Positions 24,949 to 33,800 of a stretch of DNA of 64,000 nucleotides are shown piece by piece. Source of the stretch: Sporosarcina highlanderae (GTDB lineage Bacteria; Bacillota; Bacilli; Bacillales_A; Planococcaceae). A program made the position numbers and the translations under genes. The DNA lies in contig NZ_JAROCC010000008.1 in the NCBI RefSeq assembly GCF_030433715.1, positions 62,001-126,000 of the forward strand. The letters run 5' to 3'. The notes beneath the pieces are model-generated. The model was not told where the DNA came from and searched no databases. It saw only the letters and a program-made list of their open reading frames with translations. Position 1 is the first letter of the stretch. Each line of letters opens with the position of its first letter.

Positions 24949-26613
24949 TCACTTCAATTGCTCTACTCTGTGTATGAAAATCGCCATATCTCCACGTGTG
25001 ATGGAGTTGCTTGTCCCGAATTGTGTATCACTTATTCCCTGAGTAATATTATACTTCACAAGTGCTCTAACAGCCGCGCTGTGTTTCTCCGAGACATCTT
25101 TAAATGCAATAGTTGTACCTGTTCCATCAAGTTTGTAGGCTTTGGAAAGGATCAGGGCCATTTCTCCACGAGTCAATTCCGCATCGGAGCCGAATTTCGT
25201 TTTCGACTCACCTTCCATGATGCCTCTCTCGACAAGTACATTGACTGCATTCGCAGCACGAGCCGGCACATCCTGAAATCCTGCATCTTTTCCAGTCGTC
25301 GATTCTAATTTTAACGCCTTGACAATCATTACTGCTGCGTCTACTCGCTTAATTTTCGCATAAACGCCAAATTCCGTTTTAGAAAATCCTTGTGTGATTT
25401 TATTTGCAACAAGATAATTAACTGCCGTTTTATATCGATCTGCAACATCTAAGAAAACCGTAGTTGGCGTTGCGTCTTGGACTTTAAGTACATAGGAACC
25501 TACATCTTTCGAATCCGGATCCTTCTCGATTTTAATGAAATATGTACCTGACGCCAACTCAACATTCTTGTTCATTTTCTTCGGGTTGTTTTCTACTCCG
25601 CCTTGCACAGTAGAGGATTCAATAACATTTCCATTCACATCAATTAATTCAAAGTTAACAGATTTAAAATGCACAGATAAATCGACCGCTACATTACTTG
25701 GTTTCGTAGTTGTAAATTTGAAATAATCCACATGATCATTTGTGCTTATCAACCCTTTGATTGTCTGACCGTTCAATAAAAGTGACTGTGCCGTTCCAAA
25801 GCTGTCATTCGGCTCAATCTCATTATTATCCACCGATCCAAACAATGCCTGAAGCGTATAAACTCCAGTGCTGTCGCTATAACGGACCTGTTCAATCCCA
25901 ATATAGTAAGTTCCTTTTTCCAAATTGACCATTTCCGTCAATTTTACAGGACTACCAATTTTCCCGCCCTCAACCTGCTCACTGAACAGCTTCTTACCAT
26001 TGCCATCCAATAACGTAAAATTCACTTCATCTAAATAAGAATCGAAATTCAGCTTCAAATTCCCAGAAGACTTCAATTCAAATTTGAAAAAATCGGCGGT
26101 ATCGTTCCAGCTGATCAACCCACGAAGAGGATTAGCGTCAAGTTTTAATTCACTTGCAAGTTCAATTGCGTTATTTTTTTCAGTTTCCTTGTTATTCGCG
26201 GCACTGAACTCACTACTTACTAAAAAAGTGCCTGTCTCTTTACTAATAAAAGAGCCATCTTTAATAGTTAAATGGTAGACACCCGACTCCAAATCCACGG
26301 ATTTACTCCATTTCGAAGCCTCAGTCATTTTCCCATCATAGGCCTTCTCTTGGTAGACAGTATCTCCATTCCAATCTTTCAATGTAATGGAAGTCGTATT
26401 AATATACGAATGGACATGAATCGTCAGTCTTCCAGGCTCAGATACAGGTACCATATATACTGTTTCGGCTGACCCTGGATAGATCTTACCGGATTCCTGA
26501 ACCCCTGTAGGAAGTACAATTGGTGAATTCGCTTTCGCCACATGATTCGTGAAAAGCACTAACATCATAATCGTCATAACAAGTGTCAGCTTTTGAAGCC
26601 CTCTATTTTTCAT
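24949..26613 (-). CDS. Surface protein with three PPC-like domains and three SLH domains
   Basis: A 554-residue secreted protein: signal peptide (about 1-29, ending AKA), then three beta-sandwich units of about 110 residues that read as pre-peptidase C-terminal (PPC) domains. Each has the D-x-F-K-F or similar strand and an LE-G-Y-I pattern (FFKFELKSSGNL, YFKFTTTKPSNV, VNLEKGTYYIGIE, VELASGTYFIKIE). Three SLH domains follow at about 380-554. PPC domains normally follow a protease catalytic domain; none is present here, so this is a stand-alone binding or accessory surface protein. The start at 26613 has AGAGG upstream; the longer frame to 26757 has no site. Confidence 0.85.
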   Translation of the reverse strand: MKNRGLQKLTLVMTIMMLVLFTNHVAKANSPIVLPTGVQESGKIYPGSAETVYMVPVSEPGRLTIHVHSYINTTSITLKDWNGDTVYQEKAYDGKMTEASKWSKSVDLESGVYHLTIKDGSFISKETGTFLVSSEFSAANNKETEKNNAIELASELKLDANPLRGLISWNDTADFFKFELKSSGNLKLNFDSYLDEVNFTLLDGNGKKLFSEQVEGGKIGSPVKLTEMVNLEKGTYYIGIEQVRYSDSTGVYTLQALFGSVDNNEIEPNDSFGTAQSLLLNGQTIKGLISTNDHVDYFKFTTTKPSNVAVDLSVHFKSVNFELIDVNGNVIESSTVQGGVENNPKKMNKNVELASGTYFIKIEKDPDSKDVGSYVLKVQDATPTTVFLDVADRYKTAVNYLVANKITQGFSKTEFGVYAKIKRVDAAVMIVKALKLESTTGKDAGFQDVPARAANAVNVLVERGIMEGESKTKFGSDAELTRGEMALILSKAYKLDGTGTTIAFKDVSEKHSAAVRALVKYNITQGISDTQFGTSNSITRGDMAIFIHRVEQLK

Positions 26614-26920
26614 CTCTACGCCTCTTTCGTGTTTAATTTGATAAAATCCCACTATACTCTCCCGTTCACCACCATCCCAATTGATATATTTCTTAGTTCC
26701 GCCTTTTTCATGCTGTTTATCTGCGATGAGTTTTCTATTAATATAGTATACCATCAAATAGTGTCGGAAATAGTAGAATTTTGAATGAAAAGGGAAACGG
26801 ATTTAATAGCCACGCCCACTAATAAGAACTTGTCCCACTCAAAACCACATATATTCTCCTACACAGCCTCTTTTTTATGGTATATTACACCTTATAAATA
26901 GATGAAAACAGGTGAATTTC
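26614..26920. other. Divergent intergenic region
   Basis: About 300 bp, A/T-rich, between the divergent PPC-SLH and GGDEF genes. Promoters for both must lie here, but no element stands out, and I see no gene. Confidence 0.5.
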
Positions 26921-27553
26921 TTGAAATTCAGTGGCAGGATAATCGCAATTGGGGTAGTCGGTCTGTTTAATGTAATTCGTTATTTTTATTACCATCAGTA
27001 TTTAGGGATTCCCTTTACATTGGATTTTTTTATTTTAACGGCGTTCTTTTTGACAGTGGCCTGGTGGGGTGGGAAACAATTTGATCGGGTAAAATACTTT
27101 TCTGAAAAGGATCCATTAACGAATACATTCAATCGCCGGACGATCGAACGTTCCTTTCAAAAAATAGCTAAAACATGCGATAAAAAGGGTCAAAAGTTAG
27201 GTGTTATTTTACTGGATCTCAATGATTTTAAAGTTGTTAATGATACATACGGGCACCATAAGGGCGACGAACTGTTGACGGAAATCGCATCACGGCTTAA
27301 CAAATCTGTTAATAACAACGATTTGGTCGCGAGATGGGGCGGCGACGAATTTTTAATCCTTGTACCAAATTGTAAAGATCGATTTAGGGTGGAATATATT
27401 AACAATCTCAACCAAACGTTAGAGGAAGAATTCGAGCATTTTCCAACCATCAGGGCATCCATCGGCTTTGCATTCTATCCAGATGACGAACAGAGTTTCC
27501 AAGGGTTAATTCAAAAGGCCGATGAGGCGATGTATAAGAATAAAAGAGGCTAA
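26921..27553 (+). CDS. Membrane-bound diguanylate cyclase (GGDEF)
   Basis: A 210-residue protein: two N-terminal membrane helices (about 3-45), then a GGDEF domain with the active motif WGGDEF and the substrate-binding DLNDFKVVNDTYGHHKGD (in pieces: LDLNDFK, NDTYGHHKGD). It would make c-di-GMP from two GTP. The inhibitory I-site (RxxD before GGDEF) is absent: NNND is found instead, so product inhibition at that site is unlikely. There is no clear sensory domain. The TTG at 26921 has AGGTGA 5 nt upstream, while the GTG at 26912 overlaps that site. The 3' end lies 80 nt before the SLH-DUF4855 gene, so surface-protein expression and c-di-GMP may be linked. Confidence 0.88.
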   Translation: MKFSGRIIAIGVVGLFNVIRYFYYHQYLGIPFTLDFFILTAFFLTVAWWGGKQFDRVKYFSEKDPLTNTFNRRTIERSFQKIAKTCDKKGQKLGVILLDLNDFKVVNDTYGHHKGDELLTEIASRLNKSVNNNDLVARWGGDEFLILVPNCKDRFRVEYINNLNQTLEEEFEHFPTIRASIGFAFYPDDEQSFQGLIQKADEAMYKNKRG

Positions 27554-27632
27554 CCACAAGCAGTCCAAAACTTTTCATCATGTGGAGCACCAGCTTTATT
27601 ATAAAAATAGAGTAACAGGAAAGGGATTTACA

Positions 27633-29279
27633 ATGAAATTACTTAAATGGGGAGTAGCATTTTTTCTTAGCTTCTTCATAATGACAAATACGGCGGCTGC
27701 GCAAGGTTTTCAGGATGTGCCCACGGATCACTGGGCGCATGATGAAATACGCTTTTTAACGGATAAGCGGGTGATACGAGGATTTGCGGATGGTTCCTTC
27801 AAACCTTTGGCTGTTTTATCAAGAAAGGACGCGGCGGTCATGCTTGTACGGGCTATGCAGCTTCCAGCTATCCAGCAGCCACAAGTAAAACCCGCTGATT
27901 TGAAGCCCACGATGGGTGGCTATACGGAGATGATGATAGCGGCGAATAAAGGGTTTTTCACGGTTACGGCAAACCGTTTCAATCCGGACAAGCCGCTAAC
28001 TCGCGATGAGATGGCAAAGGCACTCGCCATTGCATACGGCTACAATGGAAAAGGATCTTCTTCCTTTAAGGATGTTGCAAAGAGCAATCCGTACTACAAA
28101 TTCATCGACGGGATTGCGGCTAACGACATCACTACAGGATATTCCGATGGTACATTTAAGCCGAATGTCGCTGTTAATCGCGCACAGTTCTCGACATTCC
28201 TAAAGCGTGTTTATGATAAACCACATGAATATATCGTGAAAAAGGATGGGCGTACTTTAAAATCTTTCACAGATGATGCGGCTGCCGTTGCGTATGCAGT
28301 GAGCCAGGCAGGTTCGACTGTGCATCCTGTCAGCAACTCACTTATGAAATATGGACAAAAGCCTGCTGACTTAAAGGCTACTGGAATAAAAAACGGTGTT
28401 TTGATTTATAGCGGTTCTGAAAAGGAGTCATTCGATAAAGACTTCTTTGCACCTTATCTTGCCAAAGGGAATTCCACCTATTTCGACACATTTGTCGTTA
28501 TGGGCCGGCAATATCCTAAGGGCGAATTCCAGGAAACCCCTAAAAACCTGGCGAATTACAGTGACTGGAAATGGTTTTCGGATAAACTTTTCTCACCTTC
28601 AGGCCCATTACAGCCATTGAATGGCGCTGCGATGGCGGCTAACAGAAAAGCTAAAGTCTATATCGGAATTCCTTATCCGAAACGCAATGGGAACTTGATT
28701 GACCAAAACGGAAAAGTGGTGCCCAACACACTCGCTGCTCGCAAACAAATGGTCAACTGGTACATTTCAACAATTGAGCAACAATGGAAACGGGCGGGAT
28801 TCAGCAATCTTACATTAACTGGCTATTACTGGGTGAATGAAACCGTCATTCATGCAGACGACGAACTATTAGTTACAGATACCGCAGCCACAATCCATAA
28901 ACTGAACAAGAGGTTCATTTATGCACCACATGCCCGAACGACTAATTTCCAAAACTGGAAATACTACGGATTCGATGGAGCCTACTTGCAGCCAAACACA
29001 TTCCGATTAAACCTTGGCGATCCAAAAGCAAGGCTTCACAAAGCTTTTCTCGAAGCGCAAATCAAAGGAAGCAGCATTACTTTAGAAATCGACACCTACT
29101 CTCCCCACCAAATGGGAGCGGGTTTGCCAAACTTCGAAACGTATCTGGAGTTTGCAAAACGATATGACTTACAAGGTTTCCTTCTTTATCAAGGGACGGA
29201 GATGGTGTATCGGATGGGTACGCTGAAGAATGATGCTTATCAAAAAGCTTATGAGGGATTATGGGATTTTATGGATTAA
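27633..29279 (+). CDS. SLH-domain protein with C-terminal DUF4855-like domain
   Basis: A 548-residue secreted surface protein: signal peptide (about 1-23, ending AAA), three SLH domains (about 25-195; GFQDVPTDHWAHDEI, and ITTGYSDGTFKPN) at the N-terminal end, a linker, and a large domain (about 250-545) that I assign to DUF4855, a TIM-barrel-like family from Gram-positive surface proteins. Marks include VLIYSGSE, YIGIPYPKRNG, and LTGYYWVNE with acidic residues that could act as glycosidase catalysts. Hydrolase activity on a polysaccharide is plausible but not shown. Start: GGAAAGGG upstream of the ATG at 27633. Terminator follows directly. Confidence 0.8.
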   Translation: MKLLKWGVAFFLSFFIMTNTAAAQGFQDVPTDHWAHDEIRFLTDKRVIRGFADGSFKPLAVLSRKDAAVMLVRAMQLPAIQQPQVKPADLKPTMGGYTEMMIAANKGFFTVTANRFNPDKPLTRDEMAKALAIAYGYNGKGSSSFKDVAKSNPYYKFIDGIAANDITTGYSDGTFKPNVAVNRAQFSTFLKRVYDKPHEYIVKKDGRTLKSFTDDAAAVAYAVSQAGSTVHPVSNSLMKYGQKPADLKATGIKNGVLIYSGSEKESFDKDFFAPYLAKGNSTYFDTFVVMGRQYPKGEFQETPKNLANYSDWKWFSDKLFSPSGPLQPLNGAAMAANRKAKVYIGIPYPKRNGNLIDQNGKVVPNTLAARKQMVNWYISTIEQQWKRAGFSNLTLTGYYWVNETVIHADDELLVTDTAATIHKLNKRFIYAPHARTTNFQNWKYYGFDGAYLQPNTFRLNLGDPKARLHKAFLEAQIKGSSITLEIDTYSPHQMGAGLPNFETYLEFAKRYDLQGFLLYQGTEMVYRMGTLKNDAYQKAYEGLWDFMD

Positions 29280-29286
29280 GGTAGAT

Positions 29287-29315
29287 GAAGGGAGCCAAAA
29301 CCGGCTTCCTTTTTA
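29287..29315 (+). terminator. Terminator of the SLH-DUF4855 gene
   Basis: AAGGGAGCC pairs with GGCTTCCTT around AAAACC, followed by TTTTATG; 8 nt after the stop codon. Confidence 0.85.
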
Positions 29316-29440
29316 TGTCATTCATACAAGACTATTGTCTAAGTTGTCAGAAGTGGTGTAAGATAGCGATAAAAGTTAGAGGGCATGACTTAAAACCATT
29401 GTTTATTCAGTAATCAGGGAAAATCAGGGAGGGCATCACC

Positions 29441-30685
29441 ATGATTGAAGGGAAAATCATCAAATTTCATCGCGAATTGCAAGGTTTAAATCAAGCTGAG
29501 TTAGGAAACGGGATTTGTTCAAAAACACATATTAGTAAGATTGAACGGGGGCTTACAGAAGTTTCAAAGGAAACAATAGAGATGTTAGCAGAGAGACTTC
29601 AAATAGACATGGCTGCGGAGATCGACACTTACTTAAGTTTGGATTTGTTATTAAAAGAATGGCACGAGTCTATTATTCTAAAACTTAATGCAAAAGCAAG
29701 AAGTATTAAAGAGCAGTTGGAAAGCATAGTTCTATTACAAATCCCAGATTTCTATCGCTCCAAAACATTGGTGTTAGCCAGATATTATATGTCGATTGAC
29801 GAAGATGCAAAAGCAAGGTCCCTAATTAAAGAAATGGATAGTTGGATCGATCTTTCATCTTTTGATCAAAACATGTTATTACATATTAAAGGTGAATACT
29901 GCCTAAAATATAAAAAAGACTACACGAAGGCCATCGCTTTTCTTAAAAGAATCGATTTAACTTATTACAATAATGCAGAATACTACTACCATTTAGCGAT
30001 TGCCTATCATCATACAAATTCAAGGGTATTAGCCTATTATTACGCAACTAAAGCACTGGATTTTTTCACATCAAAACATAGTTTTACGAGAATAATTGAA
30101 ACTGAGATGCTCATGCTGATTCAAGTGGAGCAAGAGGAATACTTTGACCCAAAAGAGTCTGGATATCCAAGATTAATTGAAATGGCTGACAGTTTAGGAT
30201 TGGAGTATCAAAAAACTCAACTTCTTCATAACTATGCATATCAACAATTTCGTTATGGGGATTATGAAAAAGCCTTTGAATATTACAGCAAAGCTTTAAA
30301 GTTAATAGAACCAAACAATTCCCAATACCTTATATCGCTTGAAGGGTATTTGAATGCCGCTACAAAACTTGGGAAGATGACGGAAGCAGAATTGCTTCGG
30401 ATTGCTAATGAGGGAATCTCTCTTTCAGAAAAAATAAGTGATACGATGTCAAAGCACTACTTCCATTTACATATTTATAAGATTACAAATGATGTCAAGC
30501 AATACTACCAATATCTTGAGAGTGAGCTGTACCCTTCGCTAAAAAAAGCAGGATATGGCCTTGCCGCTGAAACGTATGAAATTAAACTGTTCGATTTTTA
30601 CTCGGAGAAGGGAGATATCGAACAAGCATATAAATACGCAGCTCCGATGATGGACAAGCATAGAAAAAACAGTGAGCTTGTTTAA
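29441..30685 (+). CDS. Second RRNPP-like HTH-TPR regulator (no adjacent pro-peptide)
   Basis: A 414-residue regulator with the same layout as the one at 7731: HTH (residues 3-58, KTHISKIERGLTEVS) and TPR helices over the rest (GDYEKAFEYYSKALKLIE, KKDYTKAIAFLKRIDL). It aligns by eye with the first regulator throughout the HTH (IC-----SKIER-L-E-S). GGGAGG precedes the ATG. Unlike the first, no small frame with a signal peptide follows; the terminator comes 50 nt after the stop. It could sense a peptide encoded elsewhere, respond to cross-talk from the 9.0-kb signal, or act without a peptide. Confidence 0.82.
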   Translation: MIEGKIIKFHRELQGLNQAELGNGICSKTHISKIERGLTEVSKETIEMLAERLQIDMAAEIDTYLSLDLLLKEWHESIILKLNAKARSIKEQLESIVLLQIPDFYRSKTLVLARYYMSIDEDAKARSLIKEMDSWIDLSSFDQNMLLHIKGEYCLKYKKDYTKAIAFLKRIDLTYYNNAEYYYHLAIAYHHTNSRVLAYYYATKALDFFTSKHSFTRIIETEMLMLIQVEQEEYFDPKESGYPRLIEMADSLGLEYQKTQLLHNYAYQQFRYGDYEKAFEYYSKALKLIEPNNSQYLISLEGYLNAATKLGKMTEAELLRIANEGISLSEKISDTMSKHYFHLHIYKITNDVKQYYQYLESELYPSLKKAGYGLAAETYEIKLFDFYSEKGDIEQAYKYAAPMMDKHRKNSELV

Positions 30686-30734
30686 TTGTGTTTGTCCATA
30701 ATGCTTTTTAAAAGATATATGTCGCACCTCCAAA

Positions 30735-30767
30735 AAGAGCCAATGACTCGAATAGTCATTGGCTCTT
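30735..30767. terminator. Bidirectional terminator between convergent genes
   Basis: A perfect 14-bp stem (AAGAGCCAATGACT / AGTCATTGGCTCTT) with a 5-nt loop sits between the stops of the RRNPP regulator (+) and the SLH-protease (-). Its ends are A/T-rich on both sides. Confidence 0.85.
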
Positions 30768-30802
30768 CTCATTTAGATATTAAGGTATTTACCTACTCTT
30801 TA

Positions 30803-33800
30803 TCAATCTAAAAGTTTAAGAGAATCCAATGCCCGGTAGAGCATAACTGCTGCTTCCGCACGTGTTGCATTGTTTTTCGGATTGAAGTGACCATCATTTC
30901 CTTTTATCACACCAAGCGCAGTTGCTTTATAAACCAGGTCAATTGCATACGCACCAATTGAGCTGTGATCTTTAAAGTTTGCAGGCTTGTCAAGGTTTTC
31001 AGTGATTACCTTGTTTTTATATTCGATTGCACGGACGACCATTGCCGCGATTTCCTCACGTTTGATTGGAGCATCTGGACTGAATTTCCCATCCTTCGTT
31101 CCGTTTACAATGCCAACCTCAGCGGCCGCTTCTATTCCTGCATATGCCCATTTCTTACTTTTGTTCACATCTGCGAACTTGCCTTCGTATGACTTCAAAG
31201 GAAGCCCAAGCGCTCGAACAACCAAGACTGTGAATTCTGCACGTGTAATTTGCGCATTTGGAGCAAATTCAGTTTCCGTCTTACCTTGGATGATGCCCTT
31301 TGCCGCAAGTTTGTTTATTTCATCCTTCGCAAAAGTGTTTATAATGTCCGTAAACAATGGTGTTTCCGGTTTCGGATCCACTGGATCAGGATTCGGAGTT
31401 GGTGTTGGATCCGGACTCGGACCTGGACCCGGAACATAAGCATCTGTAACTGTTACATTTACTGTCAATTCTTGACCTCCATAGGAAATTACAACTTCTG
31501 TTGAACCTTTCGCTATAGCTTTAATCAAGCCCGCTTTGACAGTAGCCACTTCTTCATCTTTTACGAAATACTCAGCTTTATCTGATACGTCTACTTTTGT
31601 TGGCTCTCCATCTCCCTTTGGAGTTGTTACTTCTTCTACTTTTATTTGTTGGGTAGATCCTGTTTGTAAGGAATAGCTATCTTTATCACTAATAAGTGAA
31701 ACGGTTGAATCTGAGATTCCGAAAGCTTTAATAATTTCCTGTTCGATTTTATTTCCTAAATCATCCCAGGCACTTGCACGAATAGAGACGAATGTTCCAC
31801 TTTCATGTGAATTGCTAATTTCAGCGATCCAGCCGTCCCCTTCTTGAGTAAGCTCAACTGCTTCCCAGCTTTTACCTTCGTCAAATGAGACCTCTAAAGA
31901 TGCACCTTCAATTTTCCCATTCCCTTTTGCAGTACTGACCTGGGCTGCACTCATACCCAACATGATCTTGTCTCCTGCAATCGCATTACCGCTCAAATCC
32001 GTTTCTACATCAAAGTTCAAGGAAATCATCGGAAGTTCAGTGATGAACTCTTCTTGCTTTTTCGTCCAGAACGTCCACTCCGTATGTGTACGTATGGACG
32101 TACTCCACTCTTCCGGATTGCGGGAAGCATCAACTACCAATCGATATTGTGTATTTTCCTCAAGTACCCCATTATGATTAAGCGTCTGACTTTTCGTCTC
32201 TCTAAGTTTAGTATCACCTTGGTAAAGTGCCATCGTTTGTGTATTGTCAGCGTCAAGATGCCCTGTATGTCCTTTACCAGCATCGGCCCATGCAGGAATA
32301 TTAAACTGTAGATTATTATTAATTCGGAATGGTTTCCAGTAACCTTCACCAATATAAGGACGAACAATTGGTGCAAACCATTTTTCAACTATCTTCTGCC
32401 CTGGCTCAAATTTCATAGGTATTCCGCGAACTTCCCACTTATTAACCATGGAAGCCATATGGAACCATGTAGTACTTTCCGAAGCCGTCACCCACTCAGT
32501 ACGTTTTGTAGGGATTTTCATATGCATGAATACTGCATCACCACCAGTATTGTATGATGGGATATCTATGCGCCATTCCGATCCTTCTACCGGCCGGTCA
32601 GAATAGTATTGTACATCGATTTTCACTAACTCATCTTCAGAAGGAGCATAGGTTAGATCCTTCGGAACTGCGTTTGGATGATTGTCGATTAAGTCGTATA
32701 AGTAAGGTGATTCAAGTGTCCCTACAACACTTAGCGACAACTTCTTAGCAACAGCACTTTCGATAAGCGCTTTACCTGCTGTTCCGCTCACGGAAACGGC
32801 TGCTATTGGATTATCACTTCCATCGTTGTCATTTCCTACCCACTCAATGAATTTTGTTGGTCCATCGTTCACTATAATTAGTAGTTTTGCACCAGCTTCA
32901 ATTGCATTATCTGCACGCTCAGATCCAGAAATCAAGTCACTGCGTTCAACTAAAACAGCCTTTCCTTCCGCATCTATGTCCTTATAATCCATTTCAGTAC
33001 CTTTTCCTGCATATACAACTTCAAGCTCATGCTTACCTTCAAACAGAGTACTTCCAGGCAAAAGTAAACTTTCTACTTGCTCTTCTCCAACTTTTATGTC
33101 CATTAACGGCTTCATCAATCTCCAACGCATGTTAAGCTCAAAGACTCCGGATTCGATTACTTCAGTGGATTGAGCATATATTTTGTCGATCATAGGAGGT
33201 ATAATATACGTCTCTCCCATCATATTTTCCCCGCCAAAGTTTCGGTAGTACTCCAACTTTCTAACAGCTGCCTCAGTTTTCTGGGGTGCCGTTGCCGTAA
33301 TTTCACTGACGTTCCGAGCGTCAAGTTCCACGGTTTGTGGCTTATCCAAAACAACTTCAGGATTACCAAGAAATGCAACTCCAGCATGATCCGTATTCAT
33401 ATCAATATCCATCAATGTCAATACGGAATAAGTATCTGGTGGAAGTCTTAACTCCTTTGTCCCGAACACTGCAAAGGCCGTAGGGTAATGATTTTTCCCA
33501 ACAAGTGTAACAAGTGTATTCCCCGGTGTTCCGTCGGGATTTGTAACATTGATTGTTAAAGATTGTCTTTCATCTTCCTTGCCCATTGCCATTGCTGTAT
33601 GTGCAACTTTTTCACCGTTAACAGCAGCCGTAAGATGCCCTTGATAACGATTTGCAATTTCAGCAAGATTTGGATTGACCGTCAATGTAACTTCCACGCT
33701 TCCATTCGCAGGCACTGTCACTTGATCGGCTGATAGTTCTAATAGTCCTTCAGGTGCCGGTTTATTAGAGTTATCTGTGAAAGTTGTTGAAAGATCCAAT

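Noticed and set aside
24949-26613. PPC-SLH protein as a protease
   Set aside because: PPC domains often follow proteases, but no catalytic domain with a His/Asp/Ser or zinc motif is present in this protein.
26921-27553. c-di-GMP product inhibition through an I-site
   Set aside because: The RxxD position before GGDEF reads NNND, so a canonical I-site is absent.
30686-30802. A pro-peptide gene after the second RRNPP regulator
   Set aside because: The only short frame (ATG near 30701) passes through the terminator stem, has no signal peptide and no ribosome binding site.
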